This document shows, one piece after another, positions 34,001 through 41,559 of a stretch of 64,000 nt of DNA; position 1 is the stretch's first letter, and every line of letters starts with the position of its first letter. The notes below the pieces were generated by a model. The model had not been told where the DNA came from and ran no database searches. It worked only from the letters and a program-made list of their open reading frames with translations. The stretch comes from Catalinimonas alkaloidigena. GTDB lineage: Bacteria; Bacteroidota; Bacteroidia; Cytophagales; Cyclobacteriaceae. The position numbers and the translations under genes were made by a program. The stretch lies in contig NZ_JAQFIL010000001.1 in the NCBI RefSeq assembly GCF_029504655.1, positions 6,971,001 to 7,035,000 on the forward strand. The letters are read 5' to 3'.

Positions 34001-35984
34001 GTCAGAAAAAATAGGATTACTGGGTAAAGGGAGGCTTTTTACAAGGGGGTCAGAGGCTTCATCAGAGGAGATGACTTTTGAGCAAACGCGCTTTGACGCA
34101 AGAAATGCCACATTTGAAATTAAGTCAGATAATCCGGAAAAGCCTGCTTTGGCGGGGAATGATGTATTTCTGGATTTTGACCTTGAGCAAAACATTGCCA
34201 ACATCAGCCCTGAGGAAGAGGGTGAGGCTGCCATAGCGTTTCCTTATGCACAATTTAAAACCTCAATTACCAACGCAGTCTGGAACCTGGAAGAAGAGAC
34301 GGTAAAAATGAGTAAGCCAGAAGATATAGATATAGAGAACTCTTATTTTTATGCTACGCGTAAAGACCTTGACTCGCTCTGGTTTAATGCGGAAGAAGCT
34401 ATCTACCGCATTCCATTGCTACAGTTAGATATTTTTGGCGTGCCTTACATCACAACCGCGGATGCTAAAGTGATTCCTGAAAATAACCAGCTACAGGTGC
34501 TTGAAAATGCCAAGTTTGAGACTTTTCAAAATGCTACTTTGGTCATTGATACACTAAATGAGTATCATCGCCTAACGAATGGTACGATCGATATTCTTTC
34601 CAGAAATGAGTTTAAAGGAAAGGCCTATTATGAGCTAATTGCTGCTACTGATACCTTTTCCATAGAAATGAATAATTTTGAAAAAGATATTGTAGAGGAT
34701 CGTAAGCAGGTTTTTTACCATACTGTGGCCAATGGTAGAGCGGAGGCTGATCAGAACATCATCATATCTCCGGGAATGTTTTATCGAGGTAATGTTCGTA
34801 TGCATGCCGCCAAAGAAGCTCTTGAACTGGATGGAGAAGTGAAGCTGGATTTCAAACGTAGACCGGATTATGACACCTGGATAGCTTATGCCAGTGAAGC
34901 AGGACAGAAAAAGCTGGAATTTAATTTTAATGAATCCCTGACAAGTGAGGGGGAACCGCTTACAGCAGGTTTGCATATGAGCAGTAAGGATAATAGCCTC
35001 TACAGCACCTTCGTATGGGACAGACACTCACCCGACGATTTTGATTTTTTCAATCCAAGAGGTCTGCTCTCTTATGACGAAGAGAAGGATGAATACATTA
35101 TCAGGTCACAGAAGAAAGAAAATAGAGGGGCGTTATCAGGCGAAGTTTTTACATATAACGAAAATCAACAGACCGTTAGCTTTGAAGGGCCGGTGGATTT
35201 TATGCCCTACAAAAGTGAGTCTTTTAGCCTTGAAGCAACAGTAATAGGCGAAGGAAAGCTGGAAACAAATGAGTTTAAGCTGGATGCCTTCATGGCATTC
35301 AATATTGATTTGCCTTCACAGGCAGTAGATATTATGGGCGCTGACTTAAATGAATCACTAAATAAGTCAGGAGCTCAATCTGCTACCAGCGATCGGACTA
35401 CCCTGCTTTTCAAGCTTGCTGAAATGATCGGTGACCAGGCTGCCCGCGACTGGGATAAGAGCTCTGTCAGTAACTATACTTCCCTGGTGAGCATGTCAGG
35501 GAAATTAGAAAAAACATTGGTGTTTGCAGATGTTGATATGGCATGGTCAGATGCGCATAAGGCTTGGTACAGTACTTCTCCCTTGGGGCTTTCTAATGTA
35601 AGAGAACAGGACATCAATGGTAGCATGACGGGTTTTCTGGAAATTAAGCCACTGGAGATGGGAGGTATGATGGTAAACCTGTTTATGCAGGCCACACCTG
35701 ACTCCTGGTATTATTTCAGCTATCAAAACAATCGCTTGGCTGTATGGGCATACGATGAGGAGTTTTGTGATGTAATCGGTAGTAAATCTGAAATTGGTAA
35801 AGTAGATGGCGGAGAGTATGCTTTCTTCCTAAGCGATATTGCCGAAACTATAAAGTATGTCAACCGCTTCCGTAAGGATTATCTGGGTATTGATGAGCAA
35901 TACAATTTCAATACTGCTACGCCGGTTATTGCAGAAGAAAACGTAGAAGAAGAGAAAAAAGAAGCCGATCGTGATGGTTTTTAA
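31095..35984 (+). CDS. Very large secreted protein of unknown function
   Basis: The ATG at 31095 is preferred over the GTG just before it; an internal ATG at 31113 would start directly at the signal peptide MKVFSIVSTLLLIAQIVCAQ. The mature part, about 1600 residues, is rich in beta-type alternation with repeated elements such as FRFNGKLQSGNVEFVGEGFT, LDGEVKLDFKRR and KAYYELIAATDTFSIEM, which vaguely recall the strands of LptA/OstA or AsmA-like folds. Residues about 195-245 are an acidic Gly/Trp/Glu/Ser-rich low-complexity stretch (EDDGWGEGIWGDPESSDEWE). There is no C-terminal sorting domain. The last residues are acidic and basic (EENVEEEKKEADRDGF). I do not recognise a characterised family; a periplasmic or outer-membrane-associated role is inferred from the signal only. 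Confidence 0.8.
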   Translation: MNKGKRMKVFSIVSTLLLIAQIVCAQRYQLTDSVEVYGDDVKKLLTKTNDSTAIKIGDQFAGLWQELSASQRDTIMATSAQMLAKNFQLTPFYVNYYAAINVAVDSAQLSQQNLNELLSMLLQTTKHYNRQEFGYTVATLRDFFQREAIYYANYNQLYARNGKYSFSFVAPPRDTYVPEADFTSEVENEGASGGSEDDGWGEGIWGDPESSDEWESAEEDSEWNDGWGWDEETNDEEASTAATEQESLQITDYIVEETIQPELQGPIMHLDNMDLTFTTTFDSANLSQTNGELMLHKHILVGEGGRFDWVTAGLSSDSVYYTFEKYNFNTRVPRLNAENGHMTHKGKVKEPVKGAFQFASQKHSSYETARYPRFMSYKSDIEIDIYNEKSVNNNVVSYRGGFSMLGSKVTSASLMEGEAIVEIHEGGKKKIRAISRRFNVSDSLLTSPKSTITIYQRSDSIYHPAVEFKYAMDSSLLTILSNSGRYKHTPFMATFLKMDIQADIMRWDLRTDSLNISTLTARDKVPVVFESYEYFNEEAFDALGQMYGFHPLIMAVGYGRKNNTLSFYVYDLARDTRQNEKTIRAAMLDLMTRGYIDYEPASGLVTLKKKGIHYTLAKARRVDYDNLMMPSFEEDGPNATIILDGKELVMRGIKKFNISEDLDVAIEPRNNEVTMLGERDFRFNGKLQSGNVEFVGEGFTFSYDSFKVNLPKIDSISFFIPNEKGERTKINNSLQNAAKSDQEQSFADQMGEGFKQTSGTLYINDPKNKSARKSLPDYPKFNAENGAIVYFDKETILNGAYDRSIYFVIPPFAIDSLSNADPSSIGFEGTLYSDILPPIEETLVVMPDNSMGFEHKVATQGYNLYNGSATYKNELRLDGQGLRGRGTIDFLTTTLESEEFIFYIDSVTTVGTAADIKEGALGTTTFPQAYVEDYNMLWLPGVDSMYISNNAEPFDIYHQTASLDGSVILSEKIGLLGKGRLFTRGSEASSEEMTFEQTRFDARNATFEIKSDNPEKPALAGNDVFLDFDLEQNIANISPEEEGEAAIAFPYAQFKTSITNAVWNLEEETVKMSKPEDIDIENSYFYATRKDLDSLWFNAEEAIYRIPLLQLDIFGVPYITTADAKVIPENNQLQVLENAKFETFQNATLVIDTLNEYHRLTNGTIDILSRNEFKGKAYYELIAATDTFSIEMNNFEKDIVEDRKQVFYHTVANGRAEADQNIIISPGMFYRGNVRMHAAKEALELDGEVKLDFKRRPDYDTWIAYASEAGQKKLEFNFNESLTSEGEPLTAGLHMSSKDNSLYSTFVWDRHSPDDFDFFNPRGLLSYDEEKDEYIIRSQKKENRGALSGEVFTYNENQQTVSFEGPVDFMPYKSESFSLEATVIGEGKLETNEFKLDAFMAFNIDLPSQAVDIMGADLNESLNKSGAQSATSDRTTLLFKLAEMIGDQAARDWDKSSVSNYTSLVSMSGKLEKTLVFADVDMAWSDAHKAWYSTSPLGLSNVREQDINGSMTGFLEIKPLEMGGMMVNLFMQATPDSWYYFSYQNNRLAVWAYDEEFCDVIGSKSEIGKVDGGEYAFFLSDIAETIKYVNRFRKDYLGIDEQYNFNTATPVIAEENVEEEKKEADRDGF

Positions 35985-36012
35985 TTTCATTATACTTTAG
36001 TATAATAGCACT

Positions 36013-36040
36013 AAGGCCAGCATTTGCTGGCTTTATTTTT
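36013..36040 (+). terminator. Intrinsic terminator after the large secreted protein
   Basis: AAGGCCAGC (36013-36021) pairs with GCTGGCTTT (36026-36034), with one G-T pair, across an ATTT loop; T-rich sequence follows. A separate 18-base near-palindrome, ATTATACT-TT-AGTATAAT, lies just before it at 35989-36006. Confidence 0.85.
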
Positions 36041-36059
36041 TGCAGTTTATACAGCCAAC

Positions 36060-36089
36060 TTGTATATATTACCTAACTCTCTAACTTTA
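36060..36089 (+). promoter_or_regulatory. Bacteroidota-type promoter for plsY
   Basis: TTG at 36060-36062 and TAACTTTA at 36082-36089 are separated by exactly 19 bases, close to the TTTG-N19-TAnnTTTG consensus of the phylum sigma factor. The plsY ATG follows 28 bases later. The -33 box lies within a copy of CCAACTTGTATATA, the left half of the GntR operator. Confidence 0.6.
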
Positions 36090-36117
36090 CCCTGTTTATT
36101 GAGGTTATAAAATAACT

Positions 36118-36759
36118 ATGAATATTATCTGGATCATTCTCTCTCTTATTGTTGCATATCTTTTAGGTTCTATCCCCACGGCAGTCTGGTACGGGCTCCG
36201 TTTTCATGGCGTAGATGTCAGGAAGCATGGTAGCGGCAATGCCGGGGCTACTAACACTTTTCGGGTGTTGGGCAAAAGGGCGGGGTCTATCGTGATGCTA
36301 GTAGACATTCTGAAAGGACTGACTGCTACCATGCTAGCGTTCTTTCTGATTAAAACACATGCCATTGATTCAGGACAACTAGTAGAGTACAAGCTTTTGT
36401 TGGGTGTAATTGCTGTCATTGGACATGTCTTTCCTTTGTATACCAATTTTAAAGGAGGTAAAGGAGTCGCAACACTTCTGGGGATGGTAGTGTCTTTACA
36501 GCCATGGGTAGCACTTAGTTGCATCGTGGTATTTCTCCTAACCCTAACTTTTTCCAAATACGTATCACTAAGCTCATTACTGGCAACTTTAGCTTTTCCA
36601 TTATTACTGATGGTACCCCCTTTCAAGACGGATGAGCCTATCCTGATCTTTTTCGGCTTTCTGATGTTTGTAGTACTGGCCATTACGCATAAGAAAAATA
36701 TTGTACGCCTTTTGAACGGAGATGAAAATCGCACATATCTCTGGGCGAAGAAAGACTAA
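36118..36759 (+). CDS. plsY: Glycerol-3-phosphate acyltransferase PlsY
   Basis: The 213-residue membrane enzyme has about five hydrophobic segments and the three PlsY motifs: LLGSIPTAVWYG near residue 15, KHGSGNAGATNTFRVLG near residue 38, and NFKGGKGVATLLGM near residue 110. It transfers acyl groups from acyl-phosphate to glycerol-3-phosphate, the first step of phospholipid synthesis. The gene has its own promoter. The dipeptidase gene follows after about 70 bases, probably as a separate or read-through unit. Confidence 0.95.
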   Translation: MNIIWIILSLIVAYLLGSIPTAVWYGLRFHGVDVRKHGSGNAGATNTFRVLGKRAGSIVMLVDILKGLTATMLAFFLIKTHAIDSGQLVEYKLLLGVIAVIGHVFPLYTNFKGGKGVATLLGMVVSLQPWVALSCIVVFLLTLTFSKYVSLSSLLATLAFPLLLMVPPFKTDEPILIFFGFLMFVVLAITHKKNIVRLLNGDENRTYLWAKKD

Positions 36760-36832
36760 CCCCGGCAGCCAGTTTGCGCTGAGAATTTTTACCTTTACAA
36801 TATCATTTTTCACACGTTTAAGCCTGTATATT

Positions 36833-38200
36833 ATGGTAAAAGAATACATAGAAAACCACAAAGACCGCTTTATTGAAGAGCTGTTTGAGCTATTGAGAAT
36901 TCCTTCTGTCAGCACCGATAAAAAATTTAAAGAGGATGTACTGAAGGCCGCTGACTATCTTAAGCAGAAGCTGGAAGCCCTGAATGTAGATAAAGTAGAA
37001 ATCTGTGAAACCCCTGGTTATCCGATTGTGTACGCGGAAAAAATAGTAGACGAAAAGCTACCTACTGTGCTGGTATATGGTCACTACGATGTACAGCCTG
37101 CCGATCCTCTTGAGCTTTGGGAAACCCCTCCTTTTGAGCCACAGGTGCGCAATGGTAAAATCTATGCCCGAGGCGCCTGCGACGATAAAGGCCAGATGTA
37201 TATGCATATCAAAGCACTGGAAGTAATGCAGGAAGCCGGTCAGCTTCCCTGCAATGTAAAATTTATGCTGGAAGGAGAAGAAGAAGTGGGTTCTGATCAC
37301 CTGCCTGATTTTGTTAAAAGCAACAAAGAAAAGCTGAAGGCTGATGTGATCCTGATTTCCGATACTGACATTATAGACAATGATAATCCTTCTATTACAG
37401 TAGGCTTGAGAGGCATGAGCTATATGCAGGTGGAAGTAACCGGCCCTAACCGTGATCTGCACTCCGGCATGTATGGAGGCACAGTAGCTAATCCTATCAA
37501 TGTATTGTGTGAAATGATTGCCTCTTTGAAGGACGAAAAAGGCCGCATTACTATTCCCGGCTTTTATGACAAAATCGTGGAGCTAAGCCAGGAAGAACGT
37601 GAAGAAATCAATAAAGCTCCTCATAATGATGAAAAGTATAAAAAGGAACTTGGGGTAGACGAACTGGAAGGAGAAGACGGCTACACCACTTTGGAGAGAA
37701 TTGGCATTCGTCCTACGCTGGATGTCAACGGAATCTGGGGGGGATATATTTCCGAGGGAGCCAAAACAGTGTTGCCTTCTAAAGCCTATGCGAAAATCTC
37801 TATGCGCCTGGTGCCTGACCAGAATCACAAAGAAATTGATAAGCTGTTTGCAGATCATCTACAAGCTATCGCGCCTAAGTCAGTAAAAGTAAAAGTAAGC
37901 TCGCATCATGGCGGGCAGCCCGCTGTAATCCCTACGGATTCTACAGAAATAGAAGCGGCGAAAAAAGCCTTTACAGAAGCCTGGGGCAAAGAGCCGGTAC
38001 TTACGCGTGAGGGAGGCAGTATCCCTATTGTAGAGCTGTTTCAGAAAGAACTCAAACTGGACTCGGTGCTGATGGGCTTTGGCCTCGGAGAAGATGCCAT
38101 CCACTCACCCAACGAAAGTTATGGTATCTATAATTACCTGAAAGGCATAGAGACCATCACGCTTTTCTATAAGCATTATGCTGCTATAAAGAAGGTATGA
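36833..38200 (+). CDS. M20 family dipeptidase
   Basis: The ATG at 36833 (MVKEYIENHKDRFIEELFEL) is the start; a longer frame back to 36722 runs inside plsY and is not coding. The 455-residue zinc peptidase has VYGHYDVQPADP near residue 85 (first zinc ligand), ARGACDDKGQMYMH near residue 115 (bridging Asp), EGEEEVGS near residue 147 (catalytic Glu), SDTDI near residue 175 and an active-site His in LGEDAIHSPNES near the end. The dimerisation domain lies between. It resembles CNDP-like cytosolic dipeptidases of Bacteroidota. Confidence 0.93.
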   Translation: MVKEYIENHKDRFIEELFELLRIPSVSTDKKFKEDVLKAADYLKQKLEALNVDKVEICETPGYPIVYAEKIVDEKLPTVLVYGHYDVQPADPLELWETPPFEPQVRNGKIYARGACDDKGQMYMHIKALEVMQEAGQLPCNVKFMLEGEEEVGSDHLPDFVKSNKEKLKADVILISDTDIIDNDNPSITVGLRGMSYMQVEVTGPNRDLHSGMYGGTVANPINVLCEMIASLKDEKGRITIPGFYDKIVELSQEEREEINKAPHNDEKYKKELGVDELEGEDGYTTLERIGIRPTLDVNGIWGGYISEGAKTVLPSKAYAKISMRLVPDQNHKEIDKLFADHLQAIAPKSVKVKVSSHHGGQPAVIPTDSTEIEAAKKAFTEAWGKEPVLTREGGSIPIVELFQKELKLDSVLMGFGLGEDAIHSPNESYGIYNYLKGIETITLFYKHYAAIKKV

Positions 38201-38236
38201 CTTAAATAAATTAGTTCTTGGAACAACCTTCGTGAA

Positions 38237-38300
38237 AACTTTGTCAAAGCTAATTTGCGCATTGTAAACTGCACGTCCCTATGATAGCTTTGACAAAGTT
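38237..38300. repeat. Inverted repeat with nested dyads
   Basis: AACTTTGTCAAAGCTA (38237-38252) and its exact reverse complement TAGCTTTGACAAAGTT (38285-38300) flank 32 bases. Each arm also contains its own odd dyad CTTTG-N-CAAAG. There is no T-run, so the structure is not an ordinary terminator. It could be a small dispersed repeat or an RNA hairpin between the dipeptidase and NUDIX genes. Confidence 0.6.
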
Positions 38301-38391
38301 CAAATCAGATATTTTGCTCAAAACATCTACAGTTTCAGAATAGTAACTTTTCAACCAAAAAACTTTTAACCAGTAACTTTAAACTAAAAAT

Positions 38392-38934
38392 ATGCAAGTC
38401 TGGGAAACCCTGGAACAAAAATACCTGATTCAAGATGAGTGGCTGCGTGTGCGGGCCGATAAGTGCCGTATGGAAGATGGCACCATCGTAGAGCCTTATT
38501 ATGTACTGGAATATCCTAATTGGGCCAATGTGGTGGCGGTAACTGAAGATAAAAAAATAGTGCTCATTAAGCAGTATCGCCATGCGCTGGGGGTTATTGA
38601 TCTGGAACTGCCAGGGGGTGCCGTAGACCCCGGTGAAGATCCTATTGAGGCGGCAAGACGGGAACTGCTGGAAGAGACAGGCTTTGAGGCCGCCCATATT
38701 GAGCAGCTATGCAAACTCTCCCCCAATCCTGCTAACCATAATAACTTTTCAGTGTCTTTCCTGGCTACCGGAGTTAAGCGTACCACACAGCAGGTTCTGG
38801 ACGAGACAGAAGAAATTGATGTAGAATTATATTCAATTGATGAAGTAAAGCAACTCCTGGCTGAGCAAAAACTGATTCAGACCATGCATGTAGCAGCTTT
38901 TTATTATGCTTTGCCTAAACTGGAAAAGCTATAA
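38392..38934 (+). CDS. NUDIX hydrolase, ADP-ribose pyrophosphatase type
   Basis: The 180-residue enzyme has the complete Nudix box, GAVDPGEDPIEAARRELLEE followed by TGF, near residues 82-104, with all metal-binding Glu residues. A VALIxQYRHALG-like segment before it (KIVLIKQYRHALGVIDLELPG) is typical of ADP-ribose or sugar-nucleotide pyrophosphatases. The protein is cytoplasmic. A hairpin terminator lies just downstream. Substrate choice among nucleotide sugars cannot be told from sequence. Confidence 0.88.
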   Translation: MQVWETLEQKYLIQDEWLRVRADKCRMEDGTIVEPYYVLEYPNWANVVAVTEDKKIVLIKQYRHALGVIDLELPGGAVDPGEDPIEAARRELLEETGFEAAHIEQLCKLSPNPANHNNFSVSFLATGVKRTTQQVLDETEEIDVELYSIDEVKQLLAEQKLIQTMHVAAFYYALPKLEKL

Positions 38935-38941
38935 AAAGATA

Positions 38942-38981
38942 CACCAGCCGCAATGAAACGGACTGGTGCAAGCTTCTTTTT
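38942..38981. terminator. Hairpin between convergent NUDIX and NlpC/P60 genes
   Basis: CACCAG (38942-38947) pairs with CTGGTG (38963-38968), and inner CG/CG pairs follow after a mismatch. A short T-run occurs at 38977-38981. Confidence 0.55.
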
Positions 38982-38997
38982 CTCAAAAAACAAAATG

Positions 38998-40197
38998 TTA
39001 GAATAACTCCACATCTCGCAGTGCGATAATATCCTGCTGGCTGTTAATCATGCGCTTGGTACGAATGTAGCGGTTGAGATTATACTCATCATAATACTCA
39101 GACTCGGGGTCTACGCTGCTGATTTTAACTCTTGCTTCCAGGCCAGGGGAGTGAATAAACTGATTGTCGCCAATCCACATGCCCACATGCGTAATACGCT
39201 CTCGGGTGCTATCAGTAGCAGCATAGCCAAAAAAGAGTAAATCACCGGGACGGAGCTGGTCAAAGTTTTTTTCTTCATCTATCAGTTCTCCTGCATACAC
39301 CTGCTGAGAAGCATCACGTGGCAGGATTTTACCATTCATGAAATAGATGGTTTTTGTAAAGCCGCTGCAATCCACTCCTTTAGAAGAGGTCCCTCCCCAA
39401 AGATAGGGTACTCCCATAAGCTTAAAGGCAGTCTCTACTACTGTGTTTTCGGTAGCTTCAGCTTTAGCTACCCAATCCTCAAAAAGATCGGATTCATTTT
39501 TTCTTACATAGGCATTGCGGCCGTCAGGCAGACGTATCTCATAGCTAAAAGGGGTCTCGTCTACCAGCTCCATTACATTACCGGCCACAAGGTCAGATAT
39601 TGTAGATGCATTCCGAATAGGGTGCTCATAGGCAAAGCCATACATTTCAGTAAATATGACTTTTTCTTTTGCCTGCCAGTCTGCATACTCGGTCTGGTTC
39701 ATAGGCACAAAGCTTCCCTGCACCCAACTGATATATTTATCAGGCGTTTGTACCAGATGCCATTCTCCTTCTTTCTTCAGGATTTTTAAAGGCATGCCCA
39801 TAGTGGCTTGTGTGGCTAACTCACCGGAGTGGCGTGGCTGAGAACGAATGTTGGCCACAGAAACATACACTACCCCCAGGGTATCCTCACCCAATGAGGC
39901 CTCCGGCAAAGTATTGATGCTATCAATTAAATGTATATCCTGCTCTGCTAGCTGGCTAAGAAGGGCTTGTTTGGCAGCAGGCTGGTCAGTTTCTCCTTTT
40001 AAGGTAAGAGTGTCACCATTTAGCTTAGCCTGAATATCAAACAATGCCACTCTTTTATCAGGAGCGTAGTTTGATTTTATATCTTCTATGGTAGCGTTTA
40101 GCGCAGCAAGCTGTTGGTCCCTTTGTTCCTCTTGGGGCGCGCAGGCATTAAGTAAGGCTAATGCGTACAGAGCACTAGCTATTATCTTCTTTATCAT
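38998..40197 (-). CDS. NlpC/P60 cell-wall peptidase with SH3 domain
   Basis: The 399-residue protein has a lipoprotein-type signal (MIKKIIASALYALALLNAC). A region resembling bacterial SH3 domains spans about residues 105-245 (VVYVSVANIRSQPRHSGELA). The NlpC/P60 catalytic domain is at about 250-380, with the Cys in WGGTSSKGVDCSGFTKTIYF, His in ITHVGMWIGDNQF and a third polar residue in the FIHSPG motif. It should cleave peptide stems of peptidoglycan in the periplasm. It overlaps the preceding serine hydrolase gene by 23 bases, so the pair is co-expressed. Confidence 0.9.
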   Translation of the reverse strand: MIKKIIASALYALALLNACAPQEEQRDQQLAALNATIEDIKSNYAPDKRVALFDIQAKLNGDTLTLKGETDQPAAKQALLSQLAEQDIHLIDSINTLPEASLGEDTLGVVYVSVANIRSQPRHSGELATQATMGMPLKILKKEGEWHLVQTPDKYISWVQGSFVPMNQTEYADWQAKEKVIFTEMYGFAYEHPIRNASTISDLVAGNVMELVDETPFSYEIRLPDGRNAYVRKNESDLFEDWVAKAEATENTVVETAFKLMGVPYLWGGTSSKGVDCSGFTKTIYFMNGKILPRDASQQVYAGELIDEEKNFDQLRPGDLLFFGYAATDSTRERITHVGMWIGDNQFIHSPGLEARVKISSVDPESEYYDEYNLNRYIRTKRMINSQQDIIALRDVELF

Positions 40198-41473
40198 AAG
40201 TTATTTTAAATTTACTCAGGTTAGGTTGATGTTCTTTTTCTCGGACAAGCTCATATTCAAAAATAGCTTTACCTAGTTGGGACAAAAAGGGTAGTCCGAC
40301 TTCATCATACTCATAAACGTTGTCATTGAATATCTGGTTCTCATTGACATAAATAACAGCCGTCAGCATGAACTCAATGTTACGCTCAAAATCAACGATG
40401 TAAGCATTGTCTGTTAGGAAACCATAAGCCATCCCAATCTTATTAAAGATCCGGATATTAGAAGGAATGGTCTCTTGCGTATCTCCAAATATAAAAAACT
40501 TAGAGTAGCTGTCGTAGTAGTTCTCAGTAGTATCTGCTATATAATCCGGGTAGGTAGTTTCCCGCGGGAGCTGCGACATATACTGGTACAAAAACTGATA
40601 ATCTTCTTCAGTCAGGTCAAAGCGCTCTTCTTCCGGTACTGCATCTGGGAAGATAACTGTCTTTAACACGTCTTGGAGATTGGCTACGGAAATGTAATTG
40701 TTTTGTCCAAAGTCCTTAGAACGCTTGATCAGCGAATCATTTTCCATATAACCTTCTCCCAAAGGTATAGGCTCATCTCCTACCCAGCTTTTACGGCTAC
40801 TGACCATATCCTGCTGATAGAGGATTTTGGCGTTATCATAAAAGGTAAGGGGGTTGGTGGTCCTGTTCTCGTCAGCAGTATTGAAAACTGAAAGCCGGTG
40901 AACAATGCGCAAATCTTCCAGTCCTTTTTCATGAAGCTCATTATTGATATAATCCTGGCCCAGGAATTCATACAGGCGATTGTAGGCGTCATTATCACTG
41001 ACTACAAATATTTTTTTGATATAGTGGGCTATAGAAGGCATGCCACTTTCTGAGGTAGAGTCATAACGTACGGCTGTCTGTCCTTCTGAAGCACTGTCGG
41101 TTAGCATAGTGCTGTACTTATCTAGACCTTCAACTCCCAGTTCATTAAGTTTTTGTAAGGCCAATACAGCAATGGGGAATTTTACGGCACTAGCAGGATA
41201 GAAGTAAGTATTTGGGTTGACACCATAAGCATATTCGGTAAAAGTGGGATTGTTATTCTCATCACGATCAATCTGTGTATAAAGAATTTGTAATTGGTAG
41301 TGTTCGTAATTACTGAGTACGCTATCCAAGATGGCTGACTCTCTACTTCTAAGTATATCTTCTATCAGATTTTTTTCACTCTCTTCATCAGCTTGTTCAC
41401 CCGTTTGATTACATGCACTCGATATTAAAGTGATCAGAAAAAAGAATATTGCAGGTGGTAGCAAAGGTTTCAT
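40175..41473 (-). CDS. Class-A beta-lactamase-like serine hydrolase
   Basis: The 432-residue protein has a lipoprotein signal ending LITLISSAC. The catalytic SxxK is seen in FYPASAVKFPIAVLAL near residue 140, an SDN motif in IFVVSDNDAYNRLYEFLG near residue 190, and a Lys-Ile-Gly in IFNKIGMAYG near residue 350 at the place of the KTG box. These are the class A active-site elements, but the protein is far longer than a secreted beta-lactamase and the Omega-loop Glu is not clear. It may be a peptidoglycan-modifying enzyme rather than a resistance gene, given its overlap with an NlpC/P60 peptidase. Confidence 0.8.
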   Translation of the reverse strand: MKPLLPPAIFFFLITLISSACNQTGEQADEESEKNLIEDILRSRESAILDSVLSNYEHYQLQILYTQIDRDENNNPTFTEYAYGVNPNTYFYPASAVKFPIAVLALQKLNELGVEGLDKYSTMLTDSASEGQTAVRYDSTSESGMPSIAHYIKKIFVVSDNDAYNRLYEFLGQDYINNELHEKGLEDLRIVHRLSVFNTADENRTTNPLTFYDNAKILYQQDMVSSRKSWVGDEPIPLGEGYMENDSLIKRSKDFGQNNYISVANLQDVLKTVIFPDAVPEEERFDLTEEDYQFLYQYMSQLPRETTYPDYIADTTENYYDSYSKFFIFGDTQETIPSNIRIFNKIGMAYGFLTDNAYIVDFERNIEFMLTAVIYVNENQIFNDNVYEYDEVGLPFLSQLGKAIFEYELVREKEHQPNLSKFKITYDKEDNS

Positions 41474-41495
41474 AGCTTAAAAAAATTGGTTCTTG

Positions 41496-41530
41496 AAAAA
41501 AAGAAACGCTCTTTTATTTAAAGAGCGTTT
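41496..41530 (-). terminator. lpdA terminator, 11-bp stem
   Basis: AAACGCTCTTT (41504-41514) and AAAGAGCGTTT (41520-41530) form a perfect 11-bp stem with a 5-base loop. On the minus strand a run of T follows (plus 41496-41503 is A-rich), as expected after lpdA. Confidence 0.88.
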
Positions 41531-41559
41531 GGAGAGATATGTTATTAGAAATATGAATT

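Noticed and set aside
36204..36734. Open frame of 176 codons opposite plsY
   Set aside because: It is antisense to clearly conserved PlsY motifs.
36722..36832. Upstream extension of the M20 dipeptidase
   Set aside because: The extra 37 residues lie within plsY and a non-coding spacer; homologous dipeptidases begin near the ATG at 36833.
40175..41473. Beta-lactam resistance gene
   Set aside because: The SxxK and SDN elements exist but the protein is too long, lipoprotein-like, and overlaps a cell-wall peptidase; a housekeeping role is more likely.
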